A DNA stretch of 64,000 bases. It comes from Haoranjiania flava. GTDB taxonomy: Bacteria; Bacteroidota; Bacteroidia; Chitinophagales; Chitinophagaceae. Below, piece after piece: positions 35,771 through 44,570 of the stretch (position 1 is its first letter; each line of letters opens with the position of its first letter). A program made the translations under genes and the position numbers. Where the stretch lies: positions 62,001 through 126,000 of the forward strand of contig NZ_JAOTPL010000005.1 of NCBI RefSeq assembly GCF_025631005.1. Direction: 5' to 3'. The notes under the pieces are model-generated. The model did not search any database and was not told where the DNA came from. It saw only the letters and a list, made by a program, of their open reading frames with translations.

Positions 35771-36814
35771 ATGAAAAGATATTCACTGCTTACAATTTTT
35801 ATCTGTGTCTTTATCTTTTGGGGTCAGGCACAAACTACTTATAAAACGGCAGTAGTAAGCTTTTACAACCTGGAAAATCTGTACGATACTATCTGGCACG
35901 GTAAAAATGATGATATTTCCTTTACCCCGCGAGGCTCAAAAGCTTATACTACAGCTATCTTTACCGATAAGATCAACAAACTGGCTACGGTTATTTCCCA
36001 GATCGGGACCGATGTAAATCCCGACGGCGCGGCTATCCTGGGCGTTGCGGAAGTGGAGAATCTTAGTGTTTTACAAACGCTGGTAGCACATCCGTTACTG
36101 GCAAAGAGAGGCTTAAAGATCATTCATTATGATTCTAAAGATTTCCGTGGTGTAGACGTGGCGCTGATATACAATCCAAAATATTTTCAGGTGGAAGCAA
36201 GTAAACCGTTGTATGTAGCCCTGCCAAGCGGCTCAAAGGATGCGGTTTTTACCAGGGATGTATTATGGGTTACAGGCAACATGGACGGCGAAAGGGTGGA
36301 TGTGTTTGTGAACCACTGGCCAAGCCGTTCAGGCGGCGAGAAGAGGTCTATGCCGGGCAGGATGGCGGCTGCCAAAGCTGTACGCTCGGTAGTTGACAAC
36401 CTGCTGAGCAATAATGCTGATGCAAAGATCATTGTCATGGGCGACCTGAATGACGATCCCGTGAATGAAAGCATCACTATTGGTTTGCGTGCTCACGGCG
36501 ATGCCAGGAAGCTAAAAGCAGGAGATCTTTATAATCCATGGGTGGAATTTTACAAAAGCGGGCTGGGCACGCTGGCTTACCAGGATGCCTGGAGCCTGTT
36601 TGACCAGATCATTGTGTCGCCGGCTTTTCTTGACAAAAAGCAACAGGGTTTTTTCCTGTATAAGCATCATATCTTTAAACCCGGCTATCTGATAGAAAAT
36701 ATAGGCAAGTACAAGGGCTATCCTATGCGTACCTATAGCGGAGATGTGTACCGCGGGGGCTATAGCGACCACTTCCCCACCTACCTGGTGTTGTTGAAAA
36801 GAAGTGAGAGGTGA
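35771..36814 (+). CDS. Exported endonuclease/exonuclease/phosphatase-family protein
   Basis: 347 residues. Signal peptide 1-19 (FIFWGQAQ), then FYNLENLYDTI, GVAEVENLSVL, RGVDVALIYN, VNHWPSRSGGEKR, IVMGDLNDDPVNESI and a final GGYSDHFPTYLVLL: the Mg-dependent EEP catalytic set (Asn, Glu, His/Asp-Asn and the terminal Asp-His). The family hydrolyses phosphodiesters in DNA, RNA, lipids or inositol phosphates. The ATG at 35771 is used, since it starts the signal peptide; an earlier ATG at 35738 lies within the repeat. It diverges from the receptor/DUF5689 pair, with which it is likely to cooperate. Confidence 0.88.
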   Translation: MKRYSLLTIFICVFIFWGQAQTTYKTAVVSFYNLENLYDTIWHGKNDDISFTPRGSKAYTTAIFTDKINKLATVISQIGTDVNPDGAAILGVAEVENLSVLQTLVAHPLLAKRGLKIIHYDSKDFRGVDVALIYNPKYFQVEASKPLYVALPSGSKDAVFTRDVLWVTGNMDGERVDVFVNHWPSRSGGEKRSMPGRMAAAKAVRSVVDNLLSNNADAKIIVMGDLNDDPVNESITIGLRAHGDARKLKAGDLYNPWVEFYKSGLGTLAYQDAWSLFDQIIVSPAFLDKKQQGFFLYKHHIFKPGYLIENIGKYKGYPMRTYSGDVYRGGYSDHFPTYLVLLKRSER

Positions 36815-36833
36815 GAGGTGAAAAGTGCCATCC

Positions 36834-37013
36834 CTAAATAGTGTTGACCGTTTTTAAACTATTATCGTTGTGGATAATGTAGTCAAAAATAGTTTTTTGG
36901 TGCCGGGTGTTTTCCCTGGCATCATAGAATTTTATTTGGAAAGCTTTAGCGTCCTTTGCGCAGAGGCCAAAAAGAGTTTCAGTAACTGGATGATTGCAGT
37001 CAATTTCAAACAT
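36834..37013 (-). CDS. Small hypothetical protein (59 aa) behind rnc
   Basis: Starts ATG at 37013, 14 nt after the rnc stop and in the same direction, and reads MFEIDCNHPVTETLFGLCAK ... IIHNDNSLKTVNTI-stop at 36834. Balanced composition with two Cys; no family recognised. The short distance suggests co-transcription with rnc. No obvious Shine-Dalgarno, as is common in this phylum. It could be chance or a remnant. Confidence 0.4.
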   Translation of the reverse strand: MFEIDCNHPVTETLFGLCAKDAKAFQIKFYDARENTRHQKTIFDYIIHNDNSLKTVNTI

Positions 37014-37027
37014 AATTCATAAACAGG

Positions 37028-37747
37028 CTATATTCCCAGCTTTTCTATGGCTGCTGCTGCAGCAGCCTGGCTGGCTTCTTTTTTATTGTAGCCGCGTCCT
37101 TCGGTTACAGGCGCACCGTTTAAAACAATGGCAACGGTAAATACCCTGCGCCCGCGGTCGTATTTCTCATCAATGGTTTCAAAAGAAAGCTGGTGGTTGT
37201 TTTTATTAGCCCAGCCGATGAGTTTATTTTTAAGGTTGATCTCTACCAGCTCCAGGTCTTCCACAAACAAATAAGGAATAACGATTTGGTTCAGTACCCA
37301 CTTCTTGGTTTTCTCATAGCCTTTATCCAGGTAAACCGCGCCAACAATAGCCTCCAGTGTATTGCCAAAGATCTGGCTGTTCTTTATAGCGTTGTCGTGT
37401 TTGTTGAAGAAAGTAATATTGTTTAATCCCATCTTGATGGCAATAGCATTCAGCGTTTGCCTGTTCACCATTTTGCTGCGCATTTCTGTGAGGAAGCCTT
37501 CGTGCTTGTAAGGATATCTTTTAAACAGGTAATCTGCTATCACGGCGCCAAGCACCGCATCGCCGAGGTATTCCAGGCGTTCATTGTTTTCAATGGGGTT
37601 GTTGTTAGACGATGAATGGCTCAGTGCGCGCGTAAACAAGGGAGCATTGTTGAGCTTAAGCCCCAGGACATACTCAACCTGCTGTTTGGATGAAGATTTT
37701 TTTTTGCTGAAAATATTTTTCCTGATCAGTTTCACAAGATCATGCAA
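37028..37747 (-). CDS. rnc: Ribonuclease III
   Basis: 239 residues. N-terminal nuclease domain with signature NERLEYLGDAVLGAVIADYL and second acidic cluster NTLEAIVGAVYLD; C-terminal double-stranded RNA-binding domain (LKNKLIGWANKNNHQ ... GYNKKEASQAAAAAAIEKLG). Cleaves double-stranded RNA in rRNA processing. Its start overlaps the fabF stop by 8 bp, so acpP-fabF-rnc form an operon, an order common in bacteria. Confidence 0.97.
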   Translation of the reverse strand: MHDLVKLIRKNIFSKKKSSSKQQVEYVLGLKLNNAPLFTRALSHSSSNNNPIENNERLEYLGDAVLGAVIADYLFKRYPYKHEGFLTEMRSKMVNRQTLNAIAIKMGLNNITFFNKHDNAIKNSQIFGNTLEAIVGAVYLDKGYEKTKKWVLNQIVIPYLFVEDLELVEINLKNKLIGWANKNNHQLSFETIDEKYDRGRRVFTVAIVLNGAPVTEGRGYNKKEASQAAAAAAIEKLGI

Positions 37748-38996
37748 CGTATTTCTTTACAATGATCGCAGCGTTGTGTCCGCCAAAGCCGAAGGTATTG
37801 CTAAGCGCTGCATTCACCGGCCTTTCCTGTGCCTTATTAAACGTCATGTTTAATTTCGGGTCAAGGTCTTCGTCGTCAGTAAAGTGGTTGATAGTAGGTG
37901 GTACAATATTATGCCTGATGCTCATAATACAAGCTATGGCTTCAATCACGCCGGCTGCACCCAGGCAGTGTCCTGTCATTGATTTGGTAGAGCTGATATT
38001 GAGCTTGTAAGCGTGTTCTCCGAATACATTCAGGATGGCTTTTATTTCTGCCATGTCTCCAAGTGGCGTAGAGGTGCCATGGGTATTGATGTAGCCAATT
38101 TCTTCTACATTCATATTGGCGTCTTTCAAAGCCTGTCGCATTACATTTTCCGCGCCCAGTCCCTCCGGATGAGGCGCTGTAATGTGGTAAGCGTCTGCAG
38201 TAGCGCCGCCGCCTGCAATTTCGCAATAGATTTTTGCACCCCGATTCAGGGCGCTCTCCAGTGTTTCTAAAACCAGTATGCCGCCTGCTTCGCCTATCAC
38301 AAAGCCGTCTCTGTCCTTATCATAAGGCCGGGAAGCTGTCTGCGGATCATCGTTTCTTTCGCTGAGCGCTTTCATGGAGTTAAACCCGCCAACGCCTGCT
38401 TCGCTGATCACCGCTTCGCTGCCCCCTGTAAGCACAATGTCTGCTTTATCCATGCGCAATACATCCAACGCATTGATAATAGCGTGTGTACTGCTGGCAC
38501 ATGCACTCACCGTGGCATAGTTAGGCCCGCGGAGGTTGTGTCTCATAGACACTTGCCCGGGGGCAATGTCCAGGATCATTTTGGGGATGAAGAAAGGGCT
38601 GAAGCGTGGCGTGCCGTCGCCTTTAGCAAACTCCATCACCTCATTCTGGAAAGTGATAAGCCCGCCGATGCCGCTGCCAAGGATTACGCCGGTCCTGTCG
38701 GGATTGATGTTGTTCCTGTTGAGGCCTGCATCTGCCATTGCCTGGTCGCTGGCTACAATGGCCAGTTGGGCAAACCTGTCGAGTTTGCGCGCTTCTTTTT
38801 TGTCGAGCCCGTGTTCTTCGGGATTGAAATTCTTAATTTCGCAGGCAAATTTGGTCTTGAACTTAGAGGCATCAAAAAGAGTAATGGGTGCAGCTCCGGA
38901 AACCCCGTTCACTAATCCATTCCAATATTCTTCCAAAGTGTTTCCAAGTGGCGTGATCGCACCAATGCCAGTTACTACTACTCTCTTCTGATCCAT
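37740..38996 (-). CDS. fabF: 3-oxoacyl-[acyl-carrier-protein] synthase II
   Basis: 418 residues from MDQKRVVVTGIGAITPLGNT. Catalytic triad visible: Cys in VSACASSTHAI, His in NTHGTSTPLGD, His in NTFGFGGHNAAI. Elongates acyl-ACP in fatty acid synthesis. A frame extending to 39062 exists, but the annotated start gives the normal N-terminus. Second gene after acpP. Confidence 0.98.
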   Translation of the reverse strand: MDQKRVVVTGIGAITPLGNTLEEYWNGLVNGVSGAAPITLFDASKFKTKFACEIKNFNPEEHGLDKKEARKLDRFAQLAIVASDQAMADAGLNRNNINPDRTGVILGSGIGGLITFQNEVMEFAKGDGTPRFSPFFIPKMILDIAPGQVSMRHNLRGPNYATVSACASSTHAIINALDVLRMDKADIVLTGGSEAVISEAGVGGFNSMKALSERNDDPQTASRPYDKDRDGFVIGEAGGILVLETLESALNRGAKIYCEIAGGGATADAYHITAPHPEGLGAENVMRQALKDANMNVEEIGYINTHGTSTPLGDMAEIKAILNVFGEHAYKLNISSTKSMTGHCLGAAGVIEAIACIMSIRHNIVPPTINHFTDDEDLDPKLNMTFNKAQERPVNAALSNTFGFGGHNAAIIVKKYVA

Positions 38997-39110
38997 AAAA
39001 TTCTTTATAAAAGTTTTAATCAATATACGTAAAACCGTACTAACAGCGTGAAAAGGTATCAACGATGAGAGTACGGATTTATATCTTAAAGATTGTTGCT
39101 ACCGCGAATA

Positions 39111-39347
39111 TTATTTGGCGTGTTCTTCCAAATAGCTAACTGCCTGACCTACAGTAGTTATAGTTTCAGCCTGTTCGTCGGGAATAGAGATATTGAATTC
39201 TTTTTCAAATTCCATGATCAATTCAACGGTATCTAACGAATCGGCGCCCAAATCGTTGGTGAAGGAAGCCTCAGTAGTTACTTCTGATTCTTCCACGCCT
39301 AATTTGTCAACAATAATCTTTTTAACTCTGTTTTCGATTTCTGACAT
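39111..39347 (-). CDS. acpP: Acyl carrier protein
   Basis: 78 residues with the phosphopantetheine site GADSLDTVELIMEFE; acidic, four-helix type. Carrier of growing acyl chains, first gene of acpP-fabF-rnc. Confidence 0.98.
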   Translation of the reverse strand: MSEIENRVKKIIVDKLGVEESEVTTEASFTNDLGADSLDTVELIMEFEKEFNISIPDEQAETITTVGQAVSYLEEHAK

Positions 39348-39373
39348 TGTAATTTAAATTTTAGTTACAAGGG

Positions 39374-39381
39374 CAAAAATA
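39374..39381 (-). promoter_or_regulatory. -7 box of acpP-fabF-rnc
   Basis: TATTTTTG on the minus strand fits TAnnTTTG, about 26 nt before the acpP start. Confidence 0.45.
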
Positions 39382-39532
39382 GATATTTTAATTAAAATAA
39401 AGAAGTTTCTCATCTTTTTTTTATTTAGCCTCCGGGCGTGCTTTTATGGAAAATTAATTAGTTGATTTTATTGATAAAAAAGATAAAAATTAATCAAAAA
39501 GAATTAATTTACGTGCAAGTTAATTATCCATT

Positions 39533-39970
39533 ATGTCATTGCAATACATTGATTACGGAACAGCCCAGTACAAAGAAATGGTGAAATTAAAGAAAACTGT
39601 TCTTGAAAAAACTTTGGGAATAGATTTCAATACAGATTACCTTAAAATGGACCAGGACAATATCCTGCTGGGCTGCTACGACGACGGCAGGTTAGAAGGC
39701 TGTTGCCAGCTCAAAAGAATAGATGATAAAACCATGCAGCTGCGCCAGATGGCTGTAGCAAGCGGGCTACAGGGCAAGGGCATCGGCAAGGTGCTGTTGC
39801 GTTTTGCCGAAACGCTGGCAAAGGATCAGGGGTACAAACGCATTTACATGCATGCACCCGAGGCTTCCAGGGGCTTTTATGAAAAGTGCGGCTACGTGGT
39901 CTATGGCGAGCCTTTTTACAGGCAGGGCATCAGGCATTTGCTGATGGAAAAAAAGCTGTACAACATTTAG
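39533..39970 (+). CDS. GNAT-family N-acetyltransferase
   Basis: 145 residues. Acetyl-CoA-binding motif A MAVASGLQGKGIGKVLLRFAE, followed by KRIYMHAPEASRGFYEKCGYVVYGEPFYRQGI. Resembles ElaA-like/ YjcF-type small acetyltransferases. Substrate unknown. Its stop overlaps the stop of the convergent IPExxxVDY gene by 4 bp. Confidence 0.9.
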   Translation: MSLQYIDYGTAQYKEMVKLKKTVLEKTLGIDFNTDYLKMDQDNILLGCYDDGRLEGCCQLKRIDDKTMQLRQMAVASGLQGKGIGKVLLRFAETLAKDQGYKRIYMHAPEASRGFYEKCGYVVYGEPFYRQGIRHLLMEKKLYNI

Positions 39971-40416
39971 AAAATAAGATGTGCCTTGCTGGAAAGCTTA
40001 TCAACATCTATCTCAGAGATCATTTGTACCTCTTTTGTTGAACGTACAATTTCTATAATTTCGTTGCAGGCTTCTTCATCAATATAATATTCACCTTTCA
40101 TCAGCCATAGAAAATCTATGTGCTTAAATTCGGGTATCAGGTATTCGCCGTCGAAGGAATTGTCGTACAGGTAATGGGTTACTGCACTGTTCTGGATATT
40201 GTATTGGTAAACCGGAAAAAAATACTGCCGGTTTTTTTTACTGGTAATGATCTCAATATCTGTATTCAGCCGGAAGTCGTAGCCAAGCATTTTATTGATG
40301 TACCAACAGAATTTGTAATTCTTGAAATTGGTAACTATCCCGTAGGCTCGGCATCCCTCGAAGAAATCGTTGATCATTTCATCTACATTCAGCGAAAAGG
40401 TTTGCAATTTGGCCAT
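39967..40416 (-). CDS. IPExxxVDY family protein
   Basis: 149 residues from MAKLQTFSLNVDEMINDFFE. The family signature appears here as IPEFKHIDFLWLMKGEY (Ile-Asp in place of Val-Asp). The family is typical of Bacteroidota and has no known function. A longer frame to 40560 overlaps feoB in antisense; the start at 40416 fits the -7 box 4 nt upstream and the usual length. Confidence 0.85.
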   Translation of the reverse strand: MAKLQTFSLNVDEMINDFFEGCRAYGIVTNFKNYKFCWYINKMLGYDFRLNTDIEIITSKKNRQYFFPVYQYNIQNSAVTHYLYDNSFDGEYLIPEFKHIDFLWLMKGEYYIDEEACNEIIEIVRSTKEVQMISEIDVDKLSSKAHLIF

Positions 40417-40419
40417 AGG

Positions 40420-40427
40420 CAAATTTA
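40420..40427 (-). promoter_or_regulatory. -7 box 3 nt before the IPExxxVDY start
   Basis: TAAATTTG on the minus strand, separated from the ATG at 40416 by 3 nt. Suggests a leaderless transcript or a slightly downstream real start. Confidence 0.4.
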
Positions 40428-40470
40428 GCCTGTTTTCCTGAATTCGTAAATAATTATACAAATCTAATTG

Positions 40471-40478
40471 TACTTTTG
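40471..40478 (+). promoter_or_regulatory. -7 box 8 nt before feoB
   Basis: TACTTTTG fits TAnnTTTG; the feoB ATG follows at 40487. Short or absent 5' leader implied. The divergent IPExxxVDY box lies 45 bp away. Confidence 0.45.
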
Positions 40479-40486
40479 CCCTTCTC

Positions 40487-42601
40487 ATGGGCAAAAACAA
40501 TAAGAGTGTAAACATAGCTGTTGTTGGGAATCCGAATTGCGGCAAAAGTTCGCTTTTCAATCTGCTGACAGGGCTGCATCAGAAGATCGGTAACTTTCCC
40601 GGTGTAACTGTTGATAAAAAGACCGGCACGGCCAACCTGGGCGATGGCATTACCGCCAACGTGATCGACCTGCCCGGCACCTACAGCCTGTACCCGAGAA
40701 GAGAGGATGAATGGGTTACCTACAAATTACTGATGCAACAGGAGCCTGCGGTAAAACCAGATATTGTTTTACTGCTATTGGATGCCAGCAACCTTAAAAG
40801 AAATTTATTGTTTTGCAGCCAGCTGATAGACCTTAATTATAAGGTAGTAGTAGCCATGACCATGGGAGACATCGCTGCCAAAAAAGGGATTAAGATAGAT
40901 GTGGACGGGCTTTCGCGCGAACTGGGCGTGCCCGTAGTGCCGGTAAACCCGCGTTCTGAAAAAGGCATACACGAATTAAAGAAAACACTGTCTTTTGCGG
41001 CAGGCTACCGCCCCGCAGAAATGGAGCATAATTTTATAGACAATAAGGCGCTGGCGCCTGAAGCCATTCGTGAGATCCAGTCAAAACATCCCGGCCTGCC
41101 ATCTTATACAGCGCTGCACTACCTGATGCATCACCGCGAGCTTGACGGGGAAGAAAATAAAACAGTGTGCGAAATAAAAGACCGCCACCATTTCAACGAT
41201 ACAAAAATACAGGCGGAGGAGATATTGCACCGCTACCAGAAAATAAATCAGATACTGCAAAGCACCGTATCGGAGCCGGATCCGCTGAAGAAAAAAATTT
41301 TTACAGAAAGGATAGACAATATTTTACTGCACCGCTTCTGGGGCTATGTAATTTTAACGGCAGTTGTATTTCTTTTATTTCAAAGTATTTTCTGGCTGGC
41401 AAGTTTCCCGATGGATGCTATAGACAGCGGCTTTACACAACTCACATCATGGGTAGACGCTTTGCTGCCCGAAACCTGGTGGGCCGATCTTTTGGTGAAC
41501 GGATTGTTGGCGGGTATCGGCGGCATTGTTATATTTATACCGCAGATCATGATCCTGTTCGGGCTCATCAGTGTGCTGGAAGATACGGGGTACATGGCAC
41601 GCATTAGTTTTTTAATGGATAAGGTAATGCGCAAAGTAGGCCTCAACGGCAAGAGCGTAATGCCCATGATCAGCGGTTTTGCCTGTGCCATACCGGCCAT
41701 CATGGCTACCCGCAACATTGAAAACAAAAAAGAAAGGCTGCTTACCATCCTCATAACACCGCTGATGAGTTGCAGTGCCAGATTGCCTGTATACATTATA
41801 CTTACAGCGCTGGTGATACCCGATGTTTACTACTTTGGATTTATCTCTCTGCAGGGGCTGGTAATGATGGGGCTGTACCTCTTTGGCTTTGTAACGGCAT
41901 TGGTGGTAAGTTATGTACTGAAGTTCCTCATTAACATACAGGAGAAAAGTTTTTTTATACTGGAGTTGCCTATTTATAAGGCTCCCCGCTGGAAAAATGT
42001 GGGTGTAACCATGCTGGAAAAAGGCAAAGTTTTCCTGGTAGAAGCCGGCAGGATCATTATGATCATCAGCCTTATTATCTGGTTCCTGAGCAGCTACGGC
42101 CCGGCCTCGCGCATGGAAAAGCTGGATCAGAAATATGAAACAATTGCGGCTGCAAATACTTATGGGGCTGAAGATATTGAAAGAAATTATTCCGCAGAAA
42201 AACTGGAAAACTCCTATGCAGGCATACTGGGCAAAGCTATAGAGCCGGCAATTGCACCGCTTGGCTTTGACTGGAAAATAGGCATTGCGTTGATTACTTC
42301 TTTTGCAGCCAGGGAAGTTTTTGTAGCCACCATGGCTACACTCTACAGTGTGGATGATGCAGATGAATCTACCTTAAAACAAAAAATGGCCAACGCAACA
42401 CGCATGGACGGCTCCAAAGTCTATACGCTTGCAACGGGGCTTTCTTTATTGATATTTTATGTGCTTGCCATGCAGTGCATGGCCACACTTGCCATAGTGA
42501 AAAGAGAGACCAGAACGTGGAAGTGGCCTGTGTTCCAGCTTGTTTATATGACAGCATTAGCGTACCTGTTTAGCTGCATCGTATACCAACTGTTCAAATA
42601 G
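40487..42601 (+). CDS. feoB: Ferrous iron transporter FeoB
   Basis: 704 residues. N-terminal GTPase domain with G1 GNPNCGKSS (14-22), G2 region IGNFPGVTVDKKTG, G3 DLPGTYSL; the C-terminal part has the two Gate domains (GRIIMIISLIIWFLSSYG; ITSFAAREVFVATMATLY) typical of FeoB. Imports Fe2+ across the inner membrane. G4, usually NxxD, reads T125-M-G-D128. No feoA is adjacent. Confidence 0.96.
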   Translation: MGKNNKSVNIAVVGNPNCGKSSLFNLLTGLHQKIGNFPGVTVDKKTGTANLGDGITANVIDLPGTYSLYPRREDEWVTYKLLMQQEPAVKPDIVLLLLDASNLKRNLLFCSQLIDLNYKVVVAMTMGDIAAKKGIKIDVDGLSRELGVPVVPVNPRSEKGIHELKKTLSFAAGYRPAEMEHNFIDNKALAPEAIREIQSKHPGLPSYTALHYLMHHRELDGEENKTVCEIKDRHHFNDTKIQAEEILHRYQKINQILQSTVSEPDPLKKKIFTERIDNILLHRFWGYVILTAVVFLLFQSIFWLASFPMDAIDSGFTQLTSWVDALLPETWWADLLVNGLLAGIGGIVIFIPQIMILFGLISVLEDTGYMARISFLMDKVMRKVGLNGKSVMPMISGFACAIPAIMATRNIENKKERLLTILITPLMSCSARLPVYIILTALVIPDVYYFGFISLQGLVMMGLYLFGFVTALVVSYVLKFLINIQEKSFFILELPIYKAPRWKNVGVTMLEKGKVFLVEAGRIIMIISLIIWFLSSYGPASRMEKLDQKYETIAAANTYGAEDIERNYSAEKLENSYAGILGKAIEPAIAPLGFDWKIGIALITSFAAREVFVATMATLYSVDDADESTLKQKMANATRMDGSKVYTLATGLSLLIFYVLAMQCMATLAIVKRETRTWKWPVFQLVYMTALAYLFSCIVYQLFK

Positions 42602-42680
42602 TGATATTTGCTTATTTAAAACATGATTATAATCACAAAAAAATTTCTGATCTAAAATGTCAGCGTAATATATTTTGTGA

Positions 42681-42688
42681 TACATTTG
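42681..42688 (+). promoter_or_regulatory. -7 box upstream of the exbB-exbD-tonB operon
   Basis: TACATTTG fits TAnnTTTG, implying a leader of ~145 nt to exbB. The rest of the 238-bp gap is AT-rich without other features. Confidence 0.4.
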
Positions 42689-42839
42689 TCTGTGCATTTT
42701 TTTAGAAAACGACTTAAAGAACATACTAAAGCTTAACCTTTAAAAAAACTTTTTTGTTTTTCAAGAAAATTCTTCTAAAATTGTGCCTTCGAAATTTTAA
42801 AACTAAAAACTAAAATTTATCATTTAAAAAAATTGTATT

Positions 42840-43715
42840 ATGGCGGACATCAAACCAACTACTCCTGTAGCAACTAAAACAACAGCTACTCCGGTAAAAG
42901 CAAAAAAATCTTCAAACATTATTTCATGGATTGCTCCTTTTCTTTGTATTGTTTTGGGTTACGTTATCTGGCGTTTCTTGATCGGTCATCCATCAAACTT
43001 TACCAATCCTGATCCGAACGGTGGTTTCTGGCCCAGTCATGTAGGTCCTAAAGATGCGTTTTCCCGTATGTATGAAGGAGGTATTGTAGTACCGGTATTG
43101 CTTGGTACGCTTTTCACCTGTATCACTTTTGTGATTGAGAGAATGCTCAGCATTGCAAAAGCAGCAGGCAAAGGCAACATCAATGAATTTATCAGAAACG
43201 TACAGTTCGCTTTGGCAAACAAAGATGTAGATAAAGCTATTGCGCTTTGCGACAAACAAAGAGGTTCTGTAGGAAACGTAATGAAGCAAGGATTATTGAA
43301 ATACAAAGAAATGATCCACGTGCCATCAGAAGAGTTAGATACAGATCAGAAATTAATGGTTATCCAGAAAGAAATTGAAGAAGCTACAGCGCTTGAATTG
43401 CCTATGCTGGAGAAAAACCTGGTATTCCTTTCAACCATATCTTCCGTAGCAACTTTGATCGGTCTGTTAGGTACGGTAATCGGTATGATTAAAGCGTTCT
43501 CTGCCCTGGGTGCTGAAGGCGGCGGTGGTAACGCTTCTGCAGAATTGTCTGTTGGTATCTCTGAGGCCCTGTATAACACGGCATTAGGTATCGGTACTTC
43601 TGCTATCGCTATCATCATGTACAACGTGTTTACTACACGTATCGACGGTATCACCTACGGTATTGATGAATCAGGCTTTACTTTACAACAAAGCTTCGCT
43701 GCTAACTACAAATAA
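42840..43715 (+). CDS. exbB: ExbB/TolQ-family proton channel subunit
   Basis: 291 residues. Helix ~24-45, then GGIVVPVLLGTLFTCITFVIERML, a cytoplasmic loop, and paired C-terminal helices ISSVATLIGLLGTVIGMIKAF and GISEALYNTALGIGTSAIAIIM, the MotA/TolQ/ExbB signature. First gene of the TonB energising complex; uses proton-motive force (supplied here by complex I among others). Confidence 0.95.
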   Translation: MADIKPTTPVATKTTATPVKAKKSSNIISWIAPFLCIVLGYVIWRFLIGHPSNFTNPDPNGGFWPSHVGPKDAFSRMYEGGIVVPVLLGTLFTCITFVIERMLSIAKAAGKGNINEFIRNVQFALANKDVDKAIALCDKQRGSVGNVMKQGLLKYKEMIHVPSEELDTDQKLMVIQKEIEEATALELPMLEKNLVFLSTISSVATLIGLLGTVIGMIKAFSALGAEGGGGNASAELSVGISEALYNTALGIGTSAIAIIMYNVFTTRIDGITYGIDESGFTLQQSFAANYK

Positions 43716-43849
43716 TTTTCTATATGTTTTTAGCTGTACCATGTGCAGCTAAAAACTTTTCTGATATTTTTTTTAAAAAAAATGCGGAAAATTTATGGAA
43801 AAGAGATGCATGGTGCATCTTATTAATGACACAAAACAAAAAATAAAAA

Positions 43850-44536
43850 ATGGCAAGAGCGAAATTACCACGTAAGAGTACGTTTATTGATATGACCGCG
43901 ATGTGTGACGTAACTTTCCTTTTGTTGTCTTTCTTTATCCTGACAACGAAATTTAAGCCCGATGAGACCATTGCCGTGCAGACGCCGAGCTCCGTTGCTA
44001 CCAAGCCGGCGCCGGATAAGAATGTGATAACGATGACACTGGATAAAGACGGAAGAGCGTTTCTTTCTTTTTCAGAAGATCTGCAGGATCAGAAAAGGTC
44101 TATTATTGAAACAATCAATTCACAAAAGAACGCAGGACTGTCAGGAGGTGAAATAAACGCATTGGTAAAACAGGAGCTGATAGGCGTGCCCATTGCAAAC
44201 CTGAAACAGCAGGCAACCCTTGATCCTAAGCAATTAGCCGGTCTTCCCGGAATTCCTGTAAAGGATACATCGAATAACGAGATGAGATTCTGGATCAGCG
44301 CTTATAACCAGGTATACCTGGGTAATGAAACCCCGCCCATGTTTCTTTTCAAAGGAGACAACGTATCTAAGTTCCCTCAGTTTAAAAATATCCTGAAAGC
44401 ATTGACTGATAACAACGTGTTTAAGTTCTCAATGGTTACCAATCCCGAGCAGGCTCCGGAAGGTTCCGAACTGTGGAGAAAGCAAATGCTTGGTGGCGGT
44501 AAAGATAATGCAGAAACCGGCGCTCCGGAAGCATAA
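43850..44536 (+). CDS. exbD: ExbD-family protein 1
   Basis: 228 residues. N-terminal FIDMTAMCDVTFLLLSFFILTTKF: membrane helix with the conserved channel Asp (CD). A longer periplasmic domain than E. coli ExbD follows. Pairs with ExbB; Bacteroidota often carry two ExbD genes. Confidence 0.93.
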   Translation: MARAKLPRKSTFIDMTAMCDVTFLLLSFFILTTKFKPDETIAVQTPSSVATKPAPDKNVITMTLDKDGRAFLSFSEDLQDQKRSIIETINSQKNAGLSGGEINALVKQELIGVPIANLKQQATLDPKQLAGLPGIPVKDTSNNEMRFWISAYNQVYLGNETPPMFLFKGDNVSKFPQFKNILKALTDNNVFKFSMVTNPEQAPEGSELWRKQMLGGGKDNAETGAPEA

Positions 44537-44570
44537 AACTATTTTTTAAAAAAGATTAAACTAAGCAGAT

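Noticed and set aside
38484..38991. Two long + strand frames in fabF
   Set aside because: Antisense to fabF; no recognisable domains.
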